64,000 nucleotides of DNA from Brachyspira intermedia PWS/A (GTDB lineage: Bacteria > Spirochaetota > Brachyspiria > Brachyspirales > Brachyspiraceae): assembly GCF_000223215.1 (NCBI RefSeq), contig NC_017243.1, positions 1,612,001-1,676,000 on the forward strand. Reading direction: 5' to 3'. A program made the translations under genes and the position numbers. This document shows positions 47,042-54,792 of the stretch, piece by piece (within the stretch, counting starts at the first letter, position 1; each line of letters begins with the position of its first letter). The notes beneath the pieces are model-generated. The model had not been told where the DNA came from and did not search any database. It saw nothing but the letters and a program-made list of their open reading frames with translations.

Positions 47042-48067
47042 ATGATTAATAATATAATAATACTAGAAGATATAAAATTTATTTTTAATCAATTAAAAAT
47101 TTTAACTAATTTGAGTAAATTAGATAATTCAAATATCTTAATTACGGGAGGTACCGGATTATTTGGAAAATCTATACTAAATTTTTTATTATATGCTAGA
47201 AAATATTATAATTTTGATATTACTATATTAACTAGAGATAAATATAATTTTTTATTTAATAATCTTCAATATAATAAAGATTTTATACATTTTATAAATG
47301 GAGATATTAGAAATTTTAATTGCGATAAAGAATATGACTATATCATACATGCAGCCACTCCTGCTTCTGATAAATTAGAAAAAGAAAATCCATTAGAGAT
47401 GTATTCTATAATATTAGATGGTACTAAAAATATTATTAATATTGCAAATAAAATGAATGTTAAAAAATTATTGTTTACTAGTTCTGGAGCGATTTATGGT
47501 GAACAATATGAATCAATAAAGTCATTTAAAGAAAATTATTATGGAAATCCAATTACATATTATGGAAAGGCAAAAAAAATATCAGAAGAATTGTTTTTAA
47601 CTTCAAATATAAATGTAAGTATAGCTAGATGTTTTGCATTTGTTGGTCCATACTTAAATTTAAATATACATTTTGCTATTGGTAATTTTATTAGAGATGT
47701 CATTCAAAATAAAAATATAATAATAAAAGGTGATGGCAGACCTTTAAGAAGCTATTTATATACTGCTGATTTAGTAATATGGCTTTTTACAATTTTATTA
47801 AATTCAGAAAATAGAAGTGTATATAATGTTGGTTCTTCTTATGAAATATCTATATATGATTTAGCAAAGAAGGTTTCTAATTTAGGTATTAATTATACAG
47901 GTAATATTGAAATATTAACAAAACCTAATTATAACTACCCTACTCCTAAATATATACCAGATAATTCTAAAATTATTGAAGAACTAAAAGTGAAAGAAAA
48001 TTATACTTTAGATGAATCAATAAATAGAACTATGGAATGGAATTTATCTATTGGAGCAACAAAATGA
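47042..48067 (+). CDS. NAD-dependent epimerase/dehydratase (extended SDR)
   Basis: 341 residues of the extended short-chain dehydrogenase family. The NAD(P)-binding motif ILITGGTGLFGKSIL is near residue 35, and HAATPASDKLE and FTSSGAIYGE follow. The catalytic Tyr and Lys are in YYGKAKK, then SIARCFAFVGPYL and GDGRPLRSYLYTADL. It resembles UDP-glucuronate decarboxylase or 4,6-dehydratase relatives; the substrate cannot be fixed. In the yersiniose pathway a reductase of this class (YerF) completes the branched sugar, and this gene is a candidate for that step by position. It follows the methyltransferase after 50 bases and overlaps the next gene by ATGA. Confidence 0.82.
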   Translation: MINNIIILEDIKFIFNQLKILTNLSKLDNSNILITGGTGLFGKSILNFLLYARKYYNFDITILTRDKYNFLFNNLQYNKDFIHFINGDIRNFNCDKEYDYIIHAATPASDKLEKENPLEMYSIILDGTKNIINIANKMNVKKLLFTSSGAIYGEQYESIKSFKENYYGNPITYYGKAKKISEELFLTSNINVSIARCFAFVGPYLNLNIHFAIGNFIRDVIQNKNIIIKGDGRPLRSYLYTADLVIWLFTILLNSENRSVYNVGSSYEISIYDLAKKVSNLGINYTGNIEILTKPNYNYPTPKYIPDNSKIIEELKVKENYTLDESINRTMEWNLSIGATK

Positions 48068-49092
48068 ATATATCTCCATTAGTTTCTGTATTAATACCCA
48101 CATATAATAGAAAAGATTTATTAAAAAGAGCTTTAGATAGTGTGTTAAAGCAGACATATAAAAATATAGAAATATATATTACAGATAATGCATCAACAGA
48201 CGGTACAAAAGAATTTATACTAGAATATTTAAATAATGATAATAGAATTATTTATAGCAGAAGAGAAAAAAATATAGGACCTTTATATAATGGCTCTGAA
48301 GCATATACTCATTTAAAAGGTAAATATGCTATTGTTTTATGTGATGATGATTATTTTGTAAGTAATACATTTTTTGAAAATGCAGTAAAAGCTATGGAAG
48401 AAAATGAAAATGTTGTTATTGTTAGAGGAATAGTAAAATGTTTTAATGAAAAAAATAATAATATTTTTATAGATACATATAATTCTACAAAATATATAAA
48501 AGGTATTGATTACCTATTAAATTATGCAAATCATGAAGGATATGATAATATAACATCATTTTTTGCTATGTTTAGAAAATCTACTGCTGATAAAACAGGA
48601 ATATTTAAAAAATTTTTACCTTCAGCAGATACTTGGTTATGGCTATATTTATTTCTATATGGAGATGTATATTTTTTATCTGATGAGATTATAGGATGTT
48701 ATGTTGAACATAATTTAGGACAAGATAAATATAATATAGATACTATATCAAATGTAGATTATATGTATGAATTAATAAATGATTTAAAAAATAAAGCTAA
48801 AGAATTGCACCCTAATCATATAAATGAAATAGATGTAAAAATTGAAAAAATATTTTCTAATGTACTAATTTGGCATACCGCACAGCTTTGCAAAATAATT
48901 GGTAAAAGAAAAGCTTTTTCAATTATGAAAAAAAAAGATATAATTAGTAAATATCCTAGAATAAAATCCCAAATATTTGGTTCATTAAGTTTTACAATTC
49001 CATTTAAGTTGGTTTTATTAGGTATAGAGGTATATGAAAAAATTATAAAAATATATTTTTTGGGTATAAGTATAAATATTAAAAGGAAATAA
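48064..49092 (+). CDS. family 2 glycosyltransferase A
   Basis: 342 residues from the ATG at 48064, which overlaps the previous stop (ATGA) and has GGAG seven bases upstream; an earlier in-frame ATG at 48037 lies inside the dehydrogenase gene. GT-A fold signatures: VSVLIPTYNRKDLLKRALDS at the start, TDNASTDGT, then the metal-binding DxD-type motif LCDDDYF. The C-terminal part has an amphipathic, hydrophobic stretch (FTIPFKLVLLGIEVYEKIIK) that may bind the membrane. It transfers a nucleotide-activated sugar to the growing glycan. The sequence is about half alike to the next gene at its N-terminus, so the two probably arose by duplication. Confidence 0.88.
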   Translation: MNISPLVSVLIPTYNRKDLLKRALDSVLKQTYKNIEIYITDNASTDGTKEFILEYLNNDNRIIYSRREKNIGPLYNGSEAYTHLKGKYAIVLCDDDYFVSNTFFENAVKAMEENENVVIVRGIVKCFNEKNNNIFIDTYNSTKYIKGIDYLLNYANHEGYDNITSFFAMFRKSTADKTGIFKKFLPSADTWLWLYLFLYGDVYFLSDEIIGCYVEHNLGQDKYNIDTISNVDYMYELINDLKNKAKELHPNHINEIDVKIEKIFSNVLIWHTAQLCKIIGKRKAFSIMKKKDIISKYPRIKSQIFGSLSFTIPFKLVLLGIEVYEKIIKIYFLGISINIKRK

Positions 49093-49094
49093 TT

Positions 49095-50471
49095 ATGATG
49101 AATAATTCTAATATGCCATTGGTTTCTATTGTAATAGCAACATATAATAGAGAAAAAATGCTTAAGGAAGCTATAGATAGTGCTTTAAATCAAGATTATA
49201 AAAATTTAGAAATAATAGTTGCAAATAATGCTTCTACAGATGGTACAGATGAATTAATAAAAAAATATACTGAGAAATATAAAAATATAATTTATATAAA
49301 AAGAGAAAAAAATATAGGTGCACATGCTAATGGATATAGAGCTTATAAAGAAGTTTCTAAAGGCAAATATATATTTTTTCTTTGTGATGATGATTATTTG
49401 ATAAGTCCTACTTTTATAACTAATGCTGTTGATGTTATGGAAAATAATAAAAATGTTGTATTAGTAACAGGCTATGTATTAATGTATTTTGAAGATATTA
49501 ATAAATATTTAACTATTCCATATAATGATGATAAATTAATATCAGGAATAGATTATTTAATTAATCAGTCAACCGTAACTATGCCAAATAAATATCCTGA
49601 AATAATAGCATTATTTTTTCTAACAAGCAGAGAATGTATAGAAAATAATGAATTGTTTAGTACATTTAAAGAAAGTGGTGATTTAGCTATGAGATTTTAT
49701 GCTCCTAGTTTAGGTGATATATATTTTTTACATGAATTTGTAGGTTGTTATAGACTGCATAAAGCTGTAAGAGAAACTTCAAATATTGATTCTTTATATA
49801 ATGATTATTGCAGAGCTATAGAGTTTTCTGATAATATAGTAAAAAGATACACATCATTATATCCTAAATATGAAGATTTTTGGAAAAATTATATACCTTT
49901 GAAAATTGCTGATTCATTTATTAGAGATAGAATATTTAAAACATTTGGTTTATCTCATTATACTAAAGAAAAAGTAAAAAAATTAAAAGAATTCTTTAAA
50001 AAATATAATATTAAAAATATTCATTATAAAATATATAAGTATCTATATGTAGTTTTAGTACCTTCTAAAGCTAGATTTACACTATCACCTTTTATATTTG
50101 AATATGTCCGTAGAAGTTATATTTATTGTGCTATATTAAGAATAGGTTTTTATAAAATGGATTCTGCTTTATTTGGGTTTATAAAAGATAAAAATTGGTT
50201 AAGAATTTGGATTTTATTTTTTAATTTAAAAATAAAGTTAAAAAATAAATATCATTCAGAAATTCCAAAGTTGTATGCCTATGCAAGTAATGATATATTA
50301 AAAAATGGTAAGATAGAAGTGTATTATACTTTAGATAAATCTAAAGAAGATCAAATATCTTCGTATGATAATATTATGGAATTTATTCCTAATTCTAATA
50401 TTTCTAAAGGAGAACCTATAACTAAAACTAATACAACAAAAATTAAGAAAATAAAAAATGAAACATATTGA
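49095..50471 (+). CDS. family 2 glycosyltransferase B
   Basis: 458 residues. The N-terminal catalytic domain resembles that of the preceding gene: VSIVIATYNREKMLKEAIDS, ANNASTDGTDELI, NIGAHANGYRAY, and FLCDDDYLI with the DxD-type motif. The C-terminal 200 residues are longer than in its neighbour, basic and hydrophobic, with no domain I recognise. AAAGGAAAT precedes the start two bases after the previous stop; a second ATG directly follows the first. It is probably a cytoplasmic, membrane-associated sugar transferase of the surface glycan. Confidence 0.88.
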   Translation: MMNNSNMPLVSIVIATYNREKMLKEAIDSALNQDYKNLEIIVANNASTDGTDELIKKYTEKYKNIIYIKREKNIGAHANGYRAYKEVSKGKYIFFLCDDDYLISPTFITNAVDVMENNKNVVLVTGYVLMYFEDINKYLTIPYNDDKLISGIDYLINQSTVTMPNKYPEIIALFFLTSRECIENNELFSTFKESGDLAMRFYAPSLGDIYFLHEFVGCYRLHKAVRETSNIDSLYNDYCRAIEFSDNIVKRYTSLYPKYEDFWKNYIPLKIADSFIRDRIFKTFGLSHYTKEKVKKLKEFFKKYNIKNIHYKIYKYLYVVLVPSKARFTLSPFIFEYVRRSYIYCAILRIGFYKMDSALFGFIKDKNWLRIWILFFNLKIKLKNKYHSEIPKLYAYASNDILKNGKIEVYYTLDKSKEDQISSYDNIMEFIPNSNISKGEPITKTNTTKIKKIKNETY

Positions 50472-50488
50472 TATTGTTAGGATTTGTT

Positions 50489-51724
50489 ATGAATAATAAT
50501 ATAAAAATTTCTGTTATTGTACCATCTTTTAATTCTGAAAGGTATATATCTCGTTGTTTGAAATCTTTAATTAATCAGACTTATAAGAATTTAGAAATAA
50601 TTGTTATCGATGATTGTTCTACTGATAATAGTTGTAAAATTATTGAAGAATTTCAAAAAAAATATAATAATATTATATTATTAAAAAATGAAGAGAATAA
50701 AAAAACATTCGAAACAAGAAGAATTGGTATGGAAACTGCAATAGGTGATTATATTGGGTTTTGTGATGCTGATGATTTTCATGAATCTTATGCTTTTGAA
50801 TATTTATTAAATTTAATACAACAAGATAATTATGATATGGCAACAGGTATTTTTGTATATAATGAAAATAATTGGCCTTGTCCAAAAAATAGTATGGTAT
50901 ATATTTTGAATAATTATGATTTATATAAAAATCTATTTTCTAAAAGTGAAATACATAGTTTATCTATTTCTATTTTTAAGAAAGAAACTATAAAAAAATC
51001 CTTATTGGAAGTTCCTAAAAATATAAAAATATCTAATGGAGAAGACTTCTTATGGTTTGCTTTTATTTATTATAATGTAAAATCATATATACACGGTGAT
51101 AAACCAATATATAATTATTGTAAAAATGAATTAAGTGTATCTAGATCTAAAAATATATATAGTGCATTATCTAGAGTTGTAGATTATTCTATATTATATT
51201 ATCAATTAGAGCAATTATTAATAAATAGAAATCAATATGAAACATATAGAATGAGGTTATCAAATATAGGAATGGGAATGTCCAAAGCAGCTATGGAAAG
51301 ATTAAAAAATAATACTGATGATTATATTGAGTTATGGGAAAAACATTCATCTGAAACTATGAAAAAACTTTTAGTTAATAATATTTTAATTAATAAGCAA
51401 CAAGAAAATATTGACTTTAAAATATTTAATGATAGAATATCCAAAATTGAGCTTGAAATAAACAATATAAATAATAATATGGTTAAAATTGAAAAGAATT
51501 TAATAAAATATAGTAATAATTTTACTAATATATTAAAAAATATAATTAATATTATAGTTTGGTGGATACCTATAAGAAAGTGGCGTGATGATTTTAGAAA
51601 TAAAATGTTAAATCCAGACCAGACCAGACCAGACCAGACCAGACCAGACCAGACCAGAGATAGGAATTATGTTTATTTGAATAATATAATAATAATGGAT
51701 AAATTACAAGCAGTTTTTTATTAG
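50489..51724 (+). CDS. family 2 glycosyltransferase C with WWIP tag and DQTRP tail
   Basis: About 411 residues from the ATG at 50489, which has AGGA at 50479-50482; upstream in-frame codons overlap the previous gene. The catalytic domain has ISVIVPSFNSERYISRCLKS, IDDCSTDNS and FCDADDF (DxD). A coiled-coil-like Asn/Ile-rich stretch follows, and then the tag IVWWIPIRKWRDDFRNKMLN shared with the next genes. Nine CCAGA units (51614-51658) encode PDQTRPDQTRPDQTRD, and the tail ends with NNIIIMDKLQAVFY. The repeat is in frame here; a change of unit number would replace the tail but not the enzyme domain. The stop overlaps the AGGAG of the next gene. Confidence 0.88.
   Translation: MNNNIKISVIVPSFNSERYISRCLKSLINQTYKNLEIIVIDDCSTDNSCKIIEEFQKKYNNIILLKNEENKKTFETRRIGMETAIGDYIGFCDADDFHESYAFEYLLNLIQQDNYDMATGIFVYNENNWPCPKNSMVYILNNYDLYKNLFSKSEIHSLSISIFKKETIKKSLLEVPKNIKISNGEDFLWFAFIYYNVKSYIHGDKPIYNYCKNELSVSRSKNIYSALSRVVDYSILYYQLEQLLINRNQYETYRMRLSNIGMGMSKAAMERLKNNTDDYIELWEKHSSETMKKLLVNNILINKQQENIDFKIFNDRISKIELEINNINNNMVKIEKNLIKYSNNFTNILKNIINIIVWWIPIRKWRDDFRNKMLNPDQTRPDQTRPDQTRDRNYVYLNNIIIMDKLQAVFY
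51614..51658 (+). repeat. (CCAGA)9 pentanucleotide repeat
   Basis: Nine perfect CCAGA units (45 bases) inside the end of glycosyltransferase C, directly after the WWIP tag. At 60% GC the tract stands out sharply from its surroundings. It encodes repeats of DQTRP. Confidence 0.95.
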
Positions 51725-51739
51725 GAGATATTTAAATTT

Positions 51740-53181
51740 ATGAATAAAATTTTTAATCCATTTTTCATTAATGCAAATCTTGTTATTAATAATGATGATA
51801 TAAGAAATATTGAAGCTTTTAGAAAAGCAGTATATCATAATATTGGTAATTCATATATTACTTATGCTTTTATGAAATTAGTATGTGGAGGAGTATATGA
51901 TGCTAAAAGAATAAATGATATTTATGATTATGATTATAATAATGAAAGTGATATTGATTATATTAATAATGAGTGTACTCATGTAATATTTATTTTACAG
52001 GATCATATTAGAGCTTATGCTTTAGAATTTCCTATATATTTATTAGATTTTTTAAAAAAATCAACAAACCAATAATAATTCTTAGTTTAGGTTCAAATAA
52101 TTATGTTAATGGTGAATATGATAATAATTTTATATCAAAATTAAGTAGAGAAAAAATATATTTTCTCAAAGAGCTTTCTAATTTAACAAATGCAATTGGA
52201 GTAAGAGGATATCGTACTGTAGAAGTTTTAAATAAGTTAGGTATTCATAATGTAGAAGCTGTTGGATGTCCGAGTTATTATGTTAGAGGTAGGAATAGGA
52301 TAGTTGAAAAAAAAAATTATGATGATTTTAAATTGGCATTAGGTGGAAGGTTATTTAATACAAATATAGAAAATATATCCTATATATTGCAAGATGAATT
52401 ACCTATTATTGAATTATTATATTTTAAAAATCATCAATTGAGTTATAGTTTTCATTATGATATAGATTATATGGCATTATCTAATAAAAAATATGTCTCA
52501 TTTTCTAGTATGGAAGATTGGGAAAATTATTTAAATAATTTTACTATGTATTTAGGTTGGAGAATGCATGGAGCTATAGTAGCACTAAATTCAGGGATAC
52601 CATCGATAGTTATTAATCCAGATTCTAGAGCTGCTGAAATGTGTGAATTATTTAAAATTCCTTATATGCCACATATTCTTAAAAGACCTTTAATAGATGC
52701 TAAATGGTTATATGATTATATTGATCTTGGACCTATGAATATAGAATATAACAAATTATATGATAATTTTATTAATTGGCTAAAAAAGTTTGGAATTGAG
52801 AAGCAAGAAAATAATTTTGATTATATAAAACAACCTTCTATTAAATTTCAGGATGATATAACTATAAAAGAAAATATAATACATATGTTAAATTATAAAT
52901 GCAATATACTAAAAAGTAATATTAATACTTTAAATGATAAATTAAATAATAATTCTCAAATATTAAAATATAAAGATAATATAAATAAATTAGCTTGGTG
53001 GATACCAGTAAAAAAATGGCGTGATGATTTTAGAAATAAAATGTTAAATACAGACCAGACCAGACCAGACCAGACCAGACCAGACCTAATATGTAGAGAG
53101 TACATATATACTAATAACAATAATATTATAATAATCAATAATAAATTACAACCTATGTTGCAAGATAAAATTGCAGCATAG
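51740..53181 (+). pseudogene. polysaccharide pyruvyl transferase family protein, frameshifted at an A7 run
   Basis: The first frame (51740-52075, AGGAG at 51723-51727) ends DFLKKSTNQ. One frame back the protein continues without a gap: INKPIIILSLGSNNYVNGEY, then NAIGVRGYRTVEVLNKLG, VGCPSYY, MYLGWRMHGAIVALNSGIPS and INPDSRAAEMCELF, as in polysaccharide pyruvyl transferases, which add ketal-linked pyruvate to sugars or act as related glycan transferases. The break is the A7 run 52054-52060, where TTA AAA AAA TCA carries the heptamer A_AAA_AAA; a -1 shift or one more A restores about 480 residues. The C-terminus has the tag LAWWIPVKKWRDDFRNKMLN, seven CAGAC units, and a tail that runs into the stem of the terminator at 53152. 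Whether it is inactive or expressed by slippage is open. Confidence 0.82.
53051..53085 (+). repeat. (CAGAC)7 pentanucleotide repeat
   Basis: Seven CAGAC units after the WWIP tag of the pyruvyl transferase gene. With seven units the frame continues as DLICREYIYT; the homologous tract with eight units at 57101 ends at once in TAA. Confidence 0.95.
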
Positions 53182-53199
53182 GTTTTTTTGTGCAAAAAA
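53086..53199. repeat. 114-bp downstream module, copy 1
   Basis: Identical base for base to 57141-57254. It starts after the CAGAC repeat (CTAATATGTAGAGAG...) and contains a complete terminator. A diverged and shortened relative follows the repeat at 60731-60800, and another lies at 60955-61017. Confidence 0.92.
53152..53189 (+). terminator. rho-independent terminator, copy 1
   Basis: CCTATGTTGCA (53152-53162) pairs over eleven positions with TGCAGCATAGG (53172-53182), followed by seven T. The stop codon of the upstream frame (TAG 53179-53181) lies inside the stem. Confidence 0.88.
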
Positions 53200-53245
53200 A
53201 TATTTTATTTAATTAATTATTTATTTTTATAAAAGGATGTTTTAT

Positions 53246-54463
53246 ATGTTAAAAGAATTTAAACCAGATGATATAGTTAAAAGTTGTCCATATTTAGAAA
53301 TGGGGTCATGTTTTCAACATGACGGCATATTTTGTTGTGTACATGGAATACAAAAATCTCCTGTGTTGATTAATGTAGATGAAATAAAGTCAAATAATTT
53401 AACATATGATTTAATAGTTCAGAGAAGAAAAGATTTATTCTATTCTATAAATGATGAAAATGACCATAGTTCTGATAATTGTAAATATTGTTCTAATTTA
53501 GTAGATAAAAAGTTTTCAGATGTTAATTTTGATTTTTTAGGCGGTGCTCATTTGCCAGCTGGATTTAATATACAGCATTATACGGCATGTAATCAACGTT
53601 GTAAATACTGCACCTTTACAAAACAAAATTTTTTTGTAAAGCCTCAATATAATATATTAGATTATTTTAAAATTTTTGCTGAAAAAGGTAAAATTAGAGG
53701 TGGTAATTGGGTAGATTTTAGTGGTGGCGAACCATCAATGCTTGATAATTTTGATGAAATAATAAATTATCTTTTAAGTATTAATTTTGGTACAATAGTT
53801 GTTTATTCAAATTGTGTTAAATATAGTGAGAGTATTTTTAGAGGATTAAGAGAAAATAAAATAATATTAACTACTTCTGTTGATACAGGTATACCTTCCT
53901 TGTATAAAAAATTAAGAGGTGTTGACACTTTTTCTAGGGTTATTTCTAATTTAATTAAATATAGAAATAGTGGTACTAAAGGTTTATGGTTAAAATATAT
54001 CATTTGTGAAGAGAATAGAAATGAAGATAGTTTATGGAGTTTTTTGCTTGCTATGATGGCATTACGTCCTAATAATATTATGATATGTCCAGATTTTCCA
54101 TACGGAGATATAGAAATACCTATGGAAACAGTAGAATTTGCAGGTGAATTATGGGCATTGGTTGAATCTTTACTTGGTATTACTCCTATAGATTACACTT
54201 CTTCGTTTGGAGCACCTAAAATGGTGGAATACCATAAAAATTTGGAAGTATCTATAAAAAAACATAGAGAGATTGTTAAAAAATTAAACTATAATAATAT
54301 AAATGATAATAGTTCTGTTATTAACTCAGATGAATATTTGAAGAATGAAATCAGTGAATATAAATTAAAATTAGATAGGTACAAAGATAATATAAATAAA
54401 TTAGCTTGGTGGATACCAATAAAAAAATGGCGTGATAATTTCAGAAGTAAAATGTTAAAATAA
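53246..54463 (+). CDS. radical SAM protein with WWIP tag
   Basis: About 405 residues from the ATG at 53246, preceded by AAAAGGA at 53231-53237; an in-frame ATG at 53237 overlaps that site and is less likely. The radical SAM cluster motif CNQRCKYC gives Cys115, Cys119 and Cys122, followed by the GGEP-type DFSGGEPSM motif that contacts SAM. Upstream are further cysteines (CPYLEMGSC, FCCVHG, CKYC), which could bind an additional cluster. The C-terminal YKDNINKLAWWIPIKKWRDN is the tag shared with neighbouring genes, here without pentanucleotide repeats. Such enzymes in glycan clusters modify sugars or attached groups by radical chemistry; the reaction here is unknown. Confidence 0.87.
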   Translation: MLKEFKPDDIVKSCPYLEMGSCFQHDGIFCCVHGIQKSPVLINVDEIKSNNLTYDLIVQRRKDLFYSINDENDHSSDNCKYCSNLVDKKFSDVNFDFLGGAHLPAGFNIQHYTACNQRCKYCTFTKQNFFVKPQYNILDYFKIFAEKGKIRGGNWVDFSGGEPSMLDNFDEIINYLLSINFGTIVVYSNCVKYSESIFRGLRENKIILTTSVDTGIPSLYKKLRGVDTFSRVISNLIKYRNSGTKGLWLKYIICEENRNEDSLWSFLLAMMALRPNNIMICPDFPYGDIEIPMETVEFAGELWALVESLLGITPIDYTSSFGAPKMVEYHKNLEVSIKKHREIVKKLNYNNINDNSSVINSDEYLKNEISEYKLKLDRYKDNINKLAWWIPIKKWRDNFRSKMLK

Positions 54464-54471
54464 TTCATAAG

Positions 54472-54770
54472 ATGTTTTATGCATGTGAATTTCATCCATT
54501 TTTTATAAATTCTAATATTATTTTATATGAATATAATGTTAGTAATATAAAATCATTTAGAAAATCTATATGTTGTAATATAGCTAATTCGTGTATAATA
54601 TATTCTTTTATGAAGTTAATTTGTGTTGGGGATATAACACTAGAAGAATAAATAATATTTATTCTTCTGTTTATGATTATGGAGATATAGATTAGATTAA
54701 TAATGAGTGTGTTTTTGTTATTTTAATTTTGCAGGATATAAAATGCAGTATAGTTTTTTTATGCAAAAAA
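54472..54770 (+). pseudogene. remnant of a polysaccharide pyruvyl transferase gene fused to half a terminator
   Basis: Reading from the ATG at 54472 gives HPFFINSNIILYEYNV, then IKSFRKSICCNIANSCIIYS and FMKLICVG, which lines up with the start of the gene at 51740 (NPFFINANLVI, IEAFRKAVYHNIGNSYITYA, FMKLVCGG). After a stop, other frames continue with INNIYSSVYDYGDID, another stop, and INNECVFVILILQD, matching INDIYDYDYN and INNECTHVIFILQD. From about 54735 the DNA passes into ATAAAATGCAGTATAG-T7-ATGCAAAAAA, a decayed right half of the terminator module found at 53163-53199. So a gene start was joined to a module end and then decayed. Confidence 0.8.
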
Positions 54771-54792
54771 TATATTTTGAGGAATAAATCTA

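Noticed and set aside
52956-53195. 79-codon minus-strand frame across the CAGAC repeat
   Set aside because: It is the complement of the tag, the repeat and the terminator of the pyruvyl transferase gene; no independent evidence.
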